Assembly (NCBI RefSeq): GCF_000829695.1 | Contig: NZ_BBNN01000019.1 | Span: 116,953-180,952, forward strand | DNA length: 64,000 bases | DNA from: Streptomyces sp. NBRC 110035 | GTDB taxonomy: Bacteria; Actinomycetota; Actinomycetes; Streptomycetales; Streptomycetaceae | Direction of reading: 5' to 3' | Shown: positions 41,385-50,716 of the stretch, in pieces | Layout: the number at the start of each line of letters is the position of its first letter | How positions within the stretch are numbered: position 1 is the first letter of the stretch | Notes under the pieces: generated by a model | What the model saw: the letters and a program-made list of their open reading frames with translations, nothing else | What the model was told of the DNA's origin: nothing | Database searches by the model: none | Translations under genes and position numbers: made by a program

Positions 41385-41755
41385 CTACGCCGGTTCGATC
41401 TCGCCCGGCCGCCAGCTCTTGTCGAACCAGCTTTCGAGCGGGCCGTGGAGCCGCAGCATCACGAAGAACCCCTTGCCGGGCACGGTCTGGACCCAGTTCG
41501 CCTTCTGGCCTTCCGGCGCGGTGGGGCCGAAGTGGACGACGGTGTCGCCGTTGCTCTCGTGCCGGACGCCTTCCGACTGGCTGTTGACGCTCGGGTAGGG
41601 GTGCTCCGTGCGCAGCAGCGACCGGGGCTGGGGGTCGTAGGCGTTGACGGCCCAGAAGTTCTTCACCGGGATGCCGCTCGGCAGGGCGAGCGTGTAACTC
41701 CTACCGCCATCGAGCCACTCGCCCGTGGAGTCCTCCGCCGTGTAGGCCGGCCACG
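41385..41755 (-). pseudogene. C-terminal fragment of a DUF1254/DUF1214 protein
   Basis: About 120 residues ending LESWFDKSWRPGEIEPA, with WLDGGRSYTLALPSGIPVKN, NAYDPQPRSLLRTEHPYPSV and GPTAPEGQKANWVQTVPGKG, match the C-terminal DUF1214 domain. The N-terminal two thirds are missing. The frame upstream of about 41755 is noise overlying an MFS fragment on the other strand. A rearrangement joint lies near 41755. Confidence 0.75.
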
Positions 41756-41990
41756 GTGGCCACTCTGTGGTGGGAGCGGCACGCGGCGAACCCGGTGCTG
41801 CCCGTGGACATGCTGCGCCGCCGCCCCCTGCTGCTGTGCTCGTTGCTCGCCCTGCTGCCCGGCGCCGGCCTGTTCGGCGCCCTGGCGTACCTCCCCTCCT
41901 GGATCCAGCGTGCCTACGGCGCCTCGGCGACGACGGCCGGCCTGATGACTGCTGCCGGTCACCCCGGGGATCGTGAGCCGAGCCGCACGA
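41756..41990 (+). pseudogene. internal fragment of an EmrB/QacA-type MFS exporter
   Basis: The frame MATLWWERHAANPVLPVDML followed by LLLCSLLALLPGAGLFGALA and YLPSWIQRAYGASATTAGLM matches the middle of a drug-H+ antiporter. After GLMTAA the match shifts frame (TPGIV) and stops. Both ends are missing. Confidence 0.7.
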
Positions 41991-42016
41991 CGGCACGAGG
42001 GGAAGGCTCGGACACC

Positions 42017-42063
42017 GACCGGTGCGCCGCCGACGTCGGGTGGACGTCGGCGGCGCACCGGTC
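42017..42063. terminator. very long perfect hairpin terminator
   Basis: A 21-bp perfect stem (42017-42037 with 42043-42063) and five-base loop GGGTG, eight bases after the MFS stop codon. It would also stop read-through from the plus strand. Confidence 0.85.
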
Positions 42064-42071
42064 CCACCGTG

Positions 42072-43304
42072 TCAGGCCCCCTCGGGAGCGGGGTGCGGCA
42101 GCGCCACGGGGGGACGGCGGGTCAGCGGCAGCAGTACGCCCGCGAGCAGCAGGGTGACCAGGCCGAGCGCCGCGACGGCCGTGGCCAGACCGCCGAGCGG
42201 TCCCTGTCCGCCGAGGAGGACCAGGGGGCAGAGGAACTGGCCCAGGAAGAACGCCGACGTCCACAGTCCGGTACCGCGCCCCCGGTCGGCGAAGTCGAGC
42301 CGGGACATGGCCAGCGTCAGCAGGGACGGCAGCAGCAGTCCGGTGCCGACGCAGTTGACCACGGCGGCGGCGACCAGCAGGGGGACGCTGTCGGCGAATC
42401 CCATCAGGAGGAATCCGGCACCGCACAGCAGAAAGACGGCGGGGAGCCGACGGCGCGGGCTGTCGGTGAGCCGGGTGAAGACGACGGAGCCGGCGACGGT
42501 GGCCGCGCTGGCGATCGCCGTGGCGGCACCGATGACGCCGGTGGAGCCGACGCCCAGGTCGTCGAGGAGGTAGGACATCTCCACGGGCACGGTGTAGAAG
42601 ACGACGGCGCCGAACACGGTCAGCAGGCAGATGCCGGCCATCCGGCGCACGGGGAACGGACGGGCCTCCGTCCCGGCACGGGCCTGCCCGTCTCCGGCCG
42701 ACGGCTGCGGGTCCGGCAGGGCCCGGGCCATGGCGAGGGCGAGCAGCAGTCCGACCGCGTAGAGCCAGAAGGGGGCGCGCCAGCCCGCCGACCCCAGTGC
42801 TCCGCCGACCACGAAGAAGACCGTGGCGGACGCCGACGCGCACATCGTCTGCAGTGCGAGGTACCGGTCGCGGACCCGTCCCGTGTAGTAGTCGCCGATC
42901 AGCGTGGTGCAAGCGGTCATGACGGCCGCCTCGGCGACGCCCACCAGGACCCGGCTGGCCAGGATGGTGTGCAGCGAGTCGAGCCACAGCGGGGCCGTAC
43001 CGAACAGCGCGTACAGGACGGTCGCCACGACCAGCAGGCGCTTGCGGCCGAGCCGGTCGACGACGGCACCCGCGAAGGGGGCGAGCAGGGCGAGGGACAG
43101 CGCCGGGACGGTGAGTACGAGGGGGACCAGCGCCGCGCTGCCGGCGACGCCCTCGAAGTGGTCCTGCATGCGGGGCAGCACCGGGGCGAGCAGCACGGCG
43201 CCGAGGACGGGCAGGCAGCTGCCGGCCATCAGCAGAACGGCGGGCAGCCTGCCCGCCGGCGGGCCGACGTGGTCGCGGGCGGGCGGGGAGGCGGGAGCGG
43301 GCAT
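42072..43304 (-). CDS. MFS transporter
   Basis: A 410-residue, 12-span major facilitator. The MFS loop motif is seen in GAVVDRLGRKRLLV, and LVGVAEAAVMTACTTLIGDY in span 4-5. The ATG at 43304 is preceded by GGAG; the longer upstream frame is not coding. It lies beside and on the same strand as the LysR gene and opposite to the catabolic operon, so uptake or export of the aromatic substrate is plausible but unproven. Confidence 0.85.
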   Translation of the reverse strand: MPAPASPPARDHVGPPAGRLPAVLLMAGSCLPVLGAVLLAPVLPRMQDHFEGVAGSAALVPLVLTVPALSLALLAPFAGAVVDRLGRKRLLVVATVLYALFGTAPLWLDSLHTILASRVLVGVAEAAVMTACTTLIGDYYTGRVRDRYLALQTMCASASATVFFVVGGALGSAGWRAPFWLYAVGLLLALAMARALPDPQPSAGDGQARAGTEARPFPVRRMAGICLLTVFGAVVFYTVPVEMSYLLDDLGVGSTGVIGAATAIASAATVAGSVVFTRLTDSPRRRLPAVFLLCGAGFLLMGFADSVPLLVAAAVVNCVGTGLLLPSLLTLAMSRLDFADRGRGTGLWTSAFFLGQFLCPLVLLGGQGPLGGLATAVAALGLVTLLLAGVLLPLTRRPPVALPHPAPEGA

Positions 43305-43531
43305 GGCGGCACTCCGGGACGCGAGAGGGGAGGGATGGCGCCGCACGGCGGGCGGGCCCCCGGTGGGGGGAACCGGCACGTGGGCGGTCGGCGTGGCACG
43401 ACTATGCGTTCCTGACGCGGGTTCTGCACACCCCCGCCACCATCCGCATTCCGGATGCAGCCGATCCAGCGCCTGGATATCGGGCCGGACGGTGACACGC
43501 GCCCGGGCCGGTCCTCGGCACACCGGCTGTG

Positions 43532-44461
43532 TCAGGACGGGAGTCGCTGCTCGTCCGCACCGGTCATGCGCCTGGCGACCCTGGCGGCGGTCTCGCGCAG
43601 CCAGATGTGGGCCGCGTCGTGCGTGTGCACCGGATGCCACCACAGCGCTTCCCGCAGCGGCACCGCCTCGTACGGCGGCTCCACCACCCGGACGGGGGCC
43701 AGGGGTGCCATCAAGCGGGCGAGGCGGGCCTGCGCCAGGGCGATCCGGCGCGTGCCGGCGACCATCAGGGGCAGCAGATGGAAGCTGTCCACGGAGACCT
43801 CGACGCGCGGCTCGATACCGAGCATGCCGAGCTGGCGCACGGCGGGCGCGTCGTAGGTGCGCTGGTAGATCACCCACGGCAGGCGGGCCAGGTCCTGCCG
43901 GGTGAGGCGGTCCTCGACGCTCGGGTGGTCCTTCGACACGAGGAAGACCCAGCGGTCGTCGTAGAGGTCGGTGGCGGGGAAGTCGCTGATGACGCCGTGC
44001 GGCATGAGGAGGCCGTCGGTGGCGCTCAGCAGGGTGGCCGTGTCGTCGGTGACGCTGGGCGGGGTCTGGGTGAGGCGCAGCCGGATCCCCGGGGCCTCCT
44101 CGTGCACGGTGCGCGCGAGTTCGGCGCCGAAGACGGCGACCGCGTAGTCGGAGGCCAGCAGCCGGAACTCGCGGTTCTCCCTGGTCGGGTCGAAGTCGGC
44201 CTGGCTCGCGAAGAGGCGTTCCAGTACGTCGTGTGCGGTGGCGGTGCGGTCGAGCAGGACCTGGCCGAGGGCGGTGAGTTCGTAGTGACCGCCGACACGG
44301 GCGAGCAGGTCGTCGTCGAAGTGCCGGCGCAGCCGGGCCAGGGCGGCGCTCATGGCGGGCTGGCTGAGCCCGACGCGCTGCCCGGCCCGGGTCACGTTGC
44401 GCTCCTCGAGCAGGGCGCGCAGCGCGACGACGAGGTTGAGGTCGAGACGGGCCAGGTTCAC
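43532..44461 (-). CDS. LysR-type regulator of the aromatic operon
   Basis: A 309-residue regulator. The helix-turn-helix is at 3-62 (LARLDLNLVVALRALLEERN, RAGQRVGLSQPAMSAALARL), followed by a periplasmic-binding-like effector domain. GTG 44461 is preceded by AAGGGAG. It is divergent from the catabolic operon with a shared 124-base region holding an inverted repeat, the classic LysR layout. The sequence resembles the NodD/NahR branch (RRHFDDDLLARVGGHYELT). Confidence 0.88.
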   Translation of the reverse strand: MNLARLDLNLVVALRALLEERNVTRAGQRVGLSQPAMSAALARLRRHFDDDLLARVGGHYELTALGQVLLDRTATAHDVLERLFASQADFDPTRENREFRLLASDYAVAVFGAELARTVHEEAPGIRLRLTQTPPSVTDDTATLLSATDGLLMPHGVISDFPATDLYDDRWVFLVSKDHPSVEDRLTRQDLARLPWVIYQRTYDAPAVRQLGMLGIEPRVEVSVDSFHLLPLMVAGTRRIALAQARLARLMAPLAPVRVVEPPYEAVPLREALWWHPVHTHDAAHIWLRETAARVARRMTGADEQRLPS

Positions 44462-44505
44462 GGGACTCCCTTGGGTGCGGCACCGACGGCAGCGCGATAA
44501 ACACG

Positions 44506-44524
44506 GTGGATGCCGGTCATCCAC
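44506..44524. promoter_or_regulatory. LysR-type operator
   Basis: GTGGATG-CCGGT-CATCCAC, a 19-base inverted repeat with seven-base arms, in the divergent region 62 bases before the first catabolic gene. Confidence 0.6.
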
Positions 44525-44585
44525 AGAATCTATTTCCGCGATCACTGGTGCGGGGTTCAGAGTAGTCGCACGCCATCAGGAGGAC

Positions 44586-45584
44586 ATGTCCGTGAAACCC
44601 GAACCCACGTCCGCACTGTTCGCCGGACCGTTCGCGCTCGCCACCCTCTCCGCCCCCGACGGGCCGGCCTTCCCCGCTCTCGTGACTCCCGACGGTCGGG
44701 TGACCGACCTCAGAGCGGCCCTGTCCGACGACTCGCTGACGACGCGAGGGCTTCTGGAGAGCTGGGACACGGCCCTGCCTCGACTGCGGGACCTGGTCGC
44801 CGGCGGTGATGTGGAACGCCGACCGCTGGGCGGCTTCCGGGTGCACGCTCCGGTCGAGCCGCGCCAGGTGTTCCAGTCGGGCGCGAACTACCGGCAGCAC
44901 GTGATCGACCTGCACGTGGCCCACCGCGCCCCCGGCGACGACCGGCCCGAGGAGGAGAGGCGGGCCGAGGCGGCGGAGATCATGGACCGGCGGGCGGCCG
45001 AGGACCTGCCGTACGTGTTCATCGGCCTGCCGAGCGCGATCACCGGCCCGTACGACGACGTCGTGCTGCCCGCCTGGGCCGAGAAACCGGACTGGGAACT
45101 GGAGTTGGCCGTCGTGATCGGACGGACCGCCCACCGGGTCTCCGTCGCGGAGGCCGCGCGGTGCATCGCGGGGTACACCATCGCCAATGATCTGACCGAC
45201 CGGGCGACCGTCTTCCGCCGGGACATGCCGGCCATCGGCACCGACTGGCTGCGCAGCAAGAACGCTCCCGGGTTCACCCCCCTGGGCCCGTGGATCGTGC
45301 CCGCCGAGTCGATCGCGAACCCCGGCGACCTGCGCGTCACGCTCGAGCTCAACGGCGAGACCATGCAGGACGAGTCCACCCAGGACATGATCTTCGACGC
45401 CGCCCGCATGGTGGCGTACGCCTCCCAGACCGCACGGCTCCTGCCCGGCGACCTGGTGCTGACCGGCAGCCCGGCGGGCAACGGCATGCACTGGGGCCGG
45501 CTGCTGCGCGACGGCGACGTCATGGAGGGCTCGATCACGGGACTCGGTGTACAGCGCACCCGGTGCACGGCGGAGGTGTCGTGA
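44586..45584 (+). CDS. fumarylacetoacetate hydrolase-family protein 1
   Basis: A 332-residue FAH-superfamily enzyme. Conserved parts: FQSGANYRQHVID, the metal-binding EK...WELELAVVIG (E-x-E), IANDLTDR, KNAPGFTPLGPWIV and TGSPAGNGM. The family hydrates or cleaves oxo-acids late in aromatic pathways. GGAGG is close to ATG 44586 and better spaced for GTG 44592, so the start is uncertain by two codons. Stop and next start overlap (GTGA). Confidence 0.88.
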   Translation: MSVKPEPTSALFAGPFALATLSAPDGPAFPALVTPDGRVTDLRAALSDDSLTTRGLLESWDTALPRLRDLVAGGDVERRPLGGFRVHAPVEPRQVFQSGANYRQHVIDLHVAHRAPGDDRPEEERRAEAAEIMDRRAAEDLPYVFIGLPSAITGPYDDVVLPAWAEKPDWELELAVVIGRTAHRVSVAEAARCIAGYTIANDLTDRATVFRRDMPAIGTDWLRSKNAPGFTPLGPWIVPAESIANPGDLRVTLELNGETMQDESTQDMIFDAARMVAYASQTARLLPGDLVLTGSPAGNGMHWGRLLRDGDVMEGSITGLGVQRTRCTAEVS

Positions 45585-46543
45585 CCCTCGACCGGCACGA
45601 CCCCGGGGGCGCGATCGCCGAGGCCGCCAGGACGTGCTCCAACTGGGGCCGTTGGGGCGAGGGCGACGTGCTCGGCACGCTCAACTTCCTCGACGAGGCC
45701 AAGCGCCGGGAAGGCGCGTCCCTGGTGCGGCGCGGTGTCAGCTTCTCGCTCTCGCAGCGCTTCGACATGAACGGCCCGCAGAAGGGCTGGCGGCGCCGGA
45801 CCAACCCCGTACACACCATGCTGGACACCGGCACCGACGCCGCCCTCGGCAACCAGGGCTTCCCGCACGGCATCGGCGGCGCCGACGACGTCATCAGCAT
45901 GCCGCTGCAGTGCTCGACCCAGTGGGACGGGCTCGGTCACATCTTCGACCACGGCAGGGCCTGGAACGGGAGGGCGGCCGAGAAGGTCGTCACCTCCGAC
46001 GGCGACCTGGTCACCGGCATCGAGCACATGGCGCCCCATGTCGCCGGACGCGGCGTGCTGTTGGACGTGGGCCGGGTCGTCGGTGGGAACGGTGAGCTGC
46101 CGGACGGCTTCGCGATCACCGGGAAACACCTGACCGCGACCGCCGCCGCCCACGGCGTGGAGGTCGGCCGGGGTGACATCGTCCTGGTGCGCACCGGTCA
46201 GCTCGCCCGGGTCCGCCGCGGCGGCTGGGGCGACTACGCGGGTGGCCCGGCACCCGGTCTGTCGTTCACCACGGCCGACTGGCTGCACCGCACCGAGATC
46301 GCCGCGGTCGCCACCGACACCTGGGGCTTCGAGGTACGGCCCAACGAGTTCGAGCACGCCTTCCAGCCCCTGCACCAGGTGGCGATCCCGCACATCGGTC
46401 TGCTGATCGGCGAGATGTGGGACCTGGAGGCCCTCGCCGAGGACTGCGCGGGCGACGGCGCGTACGCGTTCTGGCTCACCGCCGCACCGCTGCCCATCAC
46501 CGGCGCCGTCGGCTCCCCGGTCAACCCCGTCGCCGTCAAGTAA
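45581..46543 (+). CDS. cyclase-family metal-dependent hydrolase
   Basis: A 320-residue member of PF04199, the family that includes isatin hydrolase and KynB-type formamidase. The metal-site segment is seen in QCSTQWDGLGHIFDHG, with later GRGVLLDVGR and GDIVLVRTGQ. It probably hydrolyses an amide, lactam or lactone intermediate. Coupled to the FAH gene by GTGA, with GGAGG upstream. Confidence 0.82.
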   Translation: MTLDRHDPGGAIAEAARTCSNWGRWGEGDVLGTLNFLDEAKRREGASLVRRGVSFSLSQRFDMNGPQKGWRRRTNPVHTMLDTGTDAALGNQGFPHGIGGADDVISMPLQCSTQWDGLGHIFDHGRAWNGRAAEKVVTSDGDLVTGIEHMAPHVAGRGVLLDVGRVVGGNGELPDGFAITGKHLTATAAAHGVEVGRGDIVLVRTGQLARVRRGGWGDYAGGPAPGLSFTTADWLHRTEIAAVATDTWGFEVRPNEFEHAFQPLHQVAIPHIGLLIGEMWDLEALAEDCAGDGAYAFWLTAAPLPITGAVGSPVNPVAVK

Positions 46544-46567
46544 GCAGCGGAACGAAGGAGTTCCCCC

Positions 46568-47698
46568 ATGAGCACATCCCCTACCGTCCTCGTCGTCGGC
46601 GGCGGCGCGTCCGGCTGCGCCGTGACCGTCCTGCTGCGCCGGGCCGGTGTCGCCGTCGACCTGATCGAGGCCAGGGACGACTGGAACGCCACCGCCGGCT
46701 CCGGGATCACCCTCCAGGGCAACGCCCTGCGCGTCCTGCGCGAACTCGGCGTGTGGGAGCAGGTGGAGGAGTCCGGCTTCGGTTTCGACTCGGTCGGCAT
46801 CACCGCCCCCGACGGCACTGTCCTGCACGTCGCCCGGGACATCCGCACCGGCGGCGACGACCTGCCCGCCACCATGGGCATGCAGCGCCCTCAGCTCCAG
46901 CGGGCCCTGACCGACGCCGTCCGCGCGAGTGGCGCGGCGGTGCGGCTGGGCACCAGGGCCGAGACGTTCGACCAGGACGGCGACGGGGTGACGGTCCGCT
47001 TCAGCGACGGCACCGAGGGCCGCTACGACCTGGTGGTCGCGGCCGACGGACTGGGCTCCGCCACCCGCGCCGCGATCGGCATCACCGACAAGCCGGAGCC
47101 GACCGGCATGGCCATCTGGCGCATCGCCGCCCCGCGGCCCGCCGGTGTGACCCGTACCGACCTCGCCTACGGCGGCCCCGCCTACATCGCCGGCTACTGC
47201 CCCACCAGCGACAGCACCCTCTACGCGTACGTCGTCGAGGCCAACCGCGACCGGGCGTCCATCCCGCCGGAGACCTACGCGGACGAGATGCGCCGCCTGG
47301 CCTCCGCCTACGGCGGCTGCTGGCCGGAGATCACCGGGCACATCACCGACCCGGCGAAGGTCAACTACACCTGGTTCGACCGGCTGCTGGTGGAGGGGGC
47401 GTGGCACCGCGGCCGCGTGGTCCTCGTCGGGGACGCCGCGCACTGCTGCCCGCCCACCCTCGCCCAGGGTGCGGCGATGTCGATCGAGGACGCCTGGGTG
47501 CTGGCCGGGCTGCTCACCGGCGGCCGGGCGTGGGACGACGCGCTGTTCCAGGCGTACTACGAACGCCGCGTTCCGCGCGTGCGCGCGGTGGTGGAGGCGT
47601 CCGTGCAGCTCGGGCAGTGGCAGCTCGACGGGGTGCGCGACGCCGACGTGGCCGGGCTGATGGGCCGCACCATGGCGATGCTGCGGGAGCTGCCGTGA
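46568..47698 (+). CDS. FAD-dependent aromatic monooxygenase
   Basis: A 376-residue group A flavoprotein hydroxylase. Dinucleotide motif VVGGGASGCAVTVLLRRAG near the N-terminus and the second FAD motif LVGDAAHCCPPTLAQGAAMS. It likely hydroxylates the ring before cleavage. AAGGAG lies seven bases before the ATG. The stop overlaps the GTG of the next gene. Confidence 0.88.
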   Translation: MSTSPTVLVVGGGASGCAVTVLLRRAGVAVDLIEARDDWNATAGSGITLQGNALRVLRELGVWEQVEESGFGFDSVGITAPDGTVLHVARDIRTGGDDLPATMGMQRPQLQRALTDAVRASGAAVRLGTRAETFDQDGDGVTVRFSDGTEGRYDLVVAADGLGSATRAAIGITDKPEPTGMAIWRIAAPRPAGVTRTDLAYGGPAYIAGYCPTSDSTLYAYVVEANRDRASIPPETYADEMRRLASAYGGCWPEITGHITDPAKVNYTWFDRLLVEGAWHRGRVVLVGDAAHCCPPTLAQGAAMSIEDAWVLAGLLTGGRAWDDALFQAYYERRVPRVRAVVEASVQLGQWQLDGVRDADVAGLMGRTMAMLRELP

Positions 47699-48696
47699 CC
47701 ACGCCCCCCACGGTGGACGTGCACGCGCACGTCCTGCTGCCCGAGGTCGACGCCCTGGTGGCCGGTCTGCCGGGGCTGGCGGAGGCGAAGGCGCTGGACG
47801 CCCGCCGCAACGGACCCGCCGCGCCGGCGGTCAGCGGCCCGATGGTGCGCGAGCGCATCCCGCGGCTGACCGACGCCGGCGTGCGGCTGGCCGCGATGGA
47901 CGCCCAGGGGGTGGACGTGCAACTGGTCAGCCCCTCCCCCTCGCACTACCACTACTGGACCGGCGCGAAGACGTCCGAGAAGGTGTACCGGCTCGCGGGC
48001 GAGGCGACGGCCGCGCACTGTGCGGCCGCCCCGGACCGGCTGAAGGGGCTGGGGCTGGCTCCCCTGCACCATCCCGGGCTGGCCGTCGACGCCCTCCGGC
48101 ACGCCCTGGACCAGGGCCTGCTGGGCGTGGAGATCTCCAGTCACGCCCCGGGGCGCGAGCTGTCCGATCCGGCGTACGAGCCCTTCTGGTCGCGGGCCGA
48201 GGAGACGGGCGCGATCGTCTTCCTGCATCCCTTCGGGTGCACGCTCGACGAGCGCCTGGACCAGTGGTACCTGTCCAACACCGTCGGCCAGCCCACCGAG
48301 AACGCCGTCGCGCTGTCGCACCTGATCTTCTCCGGGGTGCTCGACCGCCACCCCGGGCTGAAGGTCCTCGCAGCGCACGGCGGCGGCTACCTGCCCACCC
48401 ACATCGGACGCTCCGACCACGCCTGGTCCGCCCGCTCCGACGCCGGCACGGGCTGCGCCCACCTGCCCAGCAGTTACCTGAAGCGCCTGTACTTCGACTC
48501 GCTCGTCCACGATCCGCACGTGCTGCGGGAGTTGATCCGCGTCGCCGGGCCCGACCGGGTGCTGCTCGGCTCCGACTTCCCCTTCGACATGGGCACCGAG
48601 GACCCCGTCGGCGCGTTGCGCGCGGCCCGGCTGCCCGACTCCGACTTCCACGCCGTACGCGGCGGCAACGCCACCGCCCTCCTCTTCAAGGAGTGA
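47695..48696 (+). CDS. amidohydrolase/decarboxylase, ACMSD-like
   Basis: A 333-residue amidohydrolase (PF04909). The metal-binding DVHAHVL opens the protein; later FLHPFG, LAAHGGGYLPTH and LLGSDFPFDMG supply the other ligands. Relatives such as aminocarboxymuconate-semialdehyde and gamma-resorcylate decarboxylases remove CO2 from aromatic or ring-opened acids. It overlaps the monooxygenase gene (GTGA). Confidence 0.88.
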   Translation: MTTPPTVDVHAHVLLPEVDALVAGLPGLAEAKALDARRNGPAAPAVSGPMVRERIPRLTDAGVRLAAMDAQGVDVQLVSPSPSHYHYWTGAKTSEKVYRLAGEATAAHCAAAPDRLKGLGLAPLHHPGLAVDALRHALDQGLLGVEISSHAPGRELSDPAYEPFWSRAEETGAIVFLHPFGCTLDERLDQWYLSNTVGQPTENAVALSHLIFSGVLDRHPGLKVLAAHGGGYLPTHIGRSDHAWSARSDAGTGCAHLPSSYLKRLYFDSLVHDPHVLRELIRVAGPDRVLLGSDFPFDMGTEDPVGALRAARLPDSDFHAVRGGNATALLFKE

Positions 48697-48698
48697 TC

Positions 48699-49637
48699 AT
48701 GAGCGCACGTCTGCTCACCCACCTCCGGCACGTCGACCTCGCCGTGCCCGACTACGACAAGCAGCTCGACTTCTACGCCGGTGTCTGGGGCCTGACGAAG
48801 GTCGCCGAGGACTCCGGCATCTCCTTCCTCGCCGCCGAAGGCTCCCCCGAGCAGTACGTGATCCGGCTGCGCAGGGCCGACGAGAAGCGCTTGGACCTCG
48901 TCTCCTACGGCGCCGCGAACCCGGCCGACGTCGACGCCCTCGCCGAGCGACTGCTCGCGGGCGGCGTGCAGCTGACCTCCCGGCCGGGCAAGGTCGACAC
49001 CCCCGGCGGCGGCTACGGCTTCCGCTTCTTCGACGTCGACGGCCGCACCGTGGAGGTCTCCGCCGACGTCGAGGTGCGCCGGCACCGCAAGATCGAGGAG
49101 AGGGAGTCGATCCCGGTCAAGCTGTCCCACGTCGTGCTCAACTCCCCCGACCTGGACCGCACCCGGGAGTGGTACGAACGCCACCTCGGCTTCGCGCTGT
49201 CCGACACGCTCAGCTCGCCGCACATGGGCGAGGTCATGCACTTCATGCGGATCAGCAACCAGCACCACTCCATGGCGCTCGCCAAGGGCCCGCACACCTC
49301 CCTGCACCACGTCTCCTTCGAGATGCGCGGCATCGACGAGTACATGCGCGGCTCCGGCCGCGTGATGCGCGCCGGGTACCGGAAGATCTGGGGGCCCGGC
49401 CGGCACATGGCCGGAGACAACACCTTCACCTACTTCCTCGACCCGCACGGCAACACCGTCGAGTACACCACCGAGCTGGAGTGCCTGGACGAGGACACCT
49501 GGCACCCCCACGTCCACGACTTCTCCCAGCCCGAGGTCACCGACCAGTGGGGCACCGCCAACCCGATGAACGAGCTCGTCGCCAAGGAGTCCTTCAACGA
49601 CCCCGACCGCGGCGTCTTCGTCGCCCCACCGGTCTGA
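48699..49637 (+). CDS. extradiol-type ring-cleavage dioxygenase (VOC fold)
   Basis: A 312-residue protein with two vicinal-oxygen-chelate modules. Likely metal ligands lie in KLSHVVLNSPD, LHHVSFEMRG and GNTVEYTTELE of the C-terminal module. It resembles catechol 2,3-dioxygenases of the 2,3-dihydroxybiphenyl type. It probably performs the meta-cleavage step. The ATG follows the previous stop by two bases. Confidence 0.88.
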   Translation: MSARLLTHLRHVDLAVPDYDKQLDFYAGVWGLTKVAEDSGISFLAAEGSPEQYVIRLRRADEKRLDLVSYGAANPADVDALAERLLAGGVQLTSRPGKVDTPGGGYGFRFFDVDGRTVEVSADVEVRRHRKIEERESIPVKLSHVVLNSPDLDRTREWYERHLGFALSDTLSSPHMGEVMHFMRISNQHHSMALAKGPHTSLHHVSFEMRGIDEYMRGSGRVMRAGYRKIWGPGRHMAGDNTFTYFLDPHGNTVEYTTELECLDEDTWHPHVHDFSQPEVTDQWGTANPMNELVAKESFNDPDRGVFVAPPV

Positions 49638-49656
49638 TCCTCTCCCCGTCCCCCGT

Positions 49657-49672
49657 CCCCCGGCGCCGGGGG
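49657..49672. other. 16-base GC palindrome inside the operon
   Basis: CCCCCGGCGCCGGGGG in the 107-base gap between the dioxygenase and the second FAH gene. It could act as an attenuator or mRNA stabiliser. Confidence 0.35.
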
Positions 49673-49744
49673 CGCGGCACTCCCCCGGCAGGCCCCGACT
49701 GCCGCCGCGTCCCCGGCCCCACCACCCCCGCCAGGAGCCCTCGC

Positions 49745-50716
49745 ATGCGCTTCGCCACCTACGAACACCGGCACCGGTCCCGCCTCGCGGTGGTCGACAA
49801 GGAGGGTGTGCTGTACCCGGTGCCCGGTACCCGCTCGCTCACCGAGGTCCTCGCCGACGGAACCGGACTCCCCGCTCTGCTCGACCTCGGCGCCGCCACC
49901 CTCGGCGTCCCGGCCGGCCCGCACGTCTCCGAGGTCCGCCTGCTGCCACCGCTCCGCCCCGCCTCGGTACGGGACTTCGTGACCTTCGAGGAGCACGTGG
50001 AAGGCGTACGACGGTCCGTCGACGGCGCGGCCGGCGTACCCGGGCAGTGGTATGCCGCCCCGACCTTCTACTTCACCAACCCGCACGCCGTGTACGGCCC
50101 GCGCGACGACATCCCGGTGCCGCCCGGCTCGGCAGTCCTGGACTTCGAGCTGGAGGTCGGCGCGGTGATCGGCCGCGAGGGCCGTGACCTCACCCCCGAG
50201 CAGGCCCGCGACCACATCGTCGGCTACACCGTCTTCAACGACTGGTCCGCCCGCGACCTGCAGTCCGCGGAGATGACGGTCGGCCTCGGCCCCTGCAAGG
50301 GCAAGGACACCGCCACCACCCTCGGCCCGTACCTGGTCACCGCCGACGAACTGGAGCCGTACCGCGACAACGAGGGTTTCCTGCGGCTGGCGCTGACCGC
50401 CGAGGTCAACGGCGAGGTCGTCGGCAGGGACCTGCTGTCCAACATGAGCTGGACGTTCGAGGAGATGGCCGCCTACGCCGCGCGCGGCACCCGGGTCGTA
50501 CCGGGTGACGTCCTCGGGTCGGGCACCTGCGGAAACGGCGGCTGCCTCGCCGAACTGTGGGGCCTGCGCGGCGAGCAGAGCCCGCCGCCGCTGAAGCCCG
50601 GTGACACCGTCACGCTCACCGTGGAGGGCATCGGGACGGTGTCGAGCACCGTTGTTCCCGGCGCCGATCCGGTGCCTCTGCCCACCGGCCGGCGCCGAAG
50701 CCGGAAGCGGCCGTGA
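49745..50716 (+). CDS. fumarylacetoacetate hydrolase-family protein 2
   Basis: A 323-residue FAH-superfamily enzyme distinct from the first copy. Motifs: VRDFVTFEEHVEG, FYFTNPHAVYGP, LDFELEVGAVIGREG (E-x-E metal site), YTVFNDWSARDLQ and GSGTCGNGG. Probably hydrolyses the C-C bond of a ring-cleavage product. AGGAG precedes ATG 49745. Its stop overlaps the next GTG. Confidence 0.88.
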   Translation: MRFATYEHRHRSRLAVVDKEGVLYPVPGTRSLTEVLADGTGLPALLDLGAATLGVPAGPHVSEVRLLPPLRPASVRDFVTFEEHVEGVRRSVDGAAGVPGQWYAAPTFYFTNPHAVYGPRDDIPVPPGSAVLDFELEVGAVIGREGRDLTPEQARDHIVGYTVFNDWSARDLQSAEMTVGLGPCKGKDTATTLGPYLVTADELEPYRDNEGFLRLALTAEVNGEVVGRDLLSNMSWTFEEMAAYAARGTRVVPGDVLGSGTCGNGGCLAELWGLRGEQSPPPLKPGDTVTLTVEGIGTVSSTVVPGADPVPLPTGRRRSRKRP

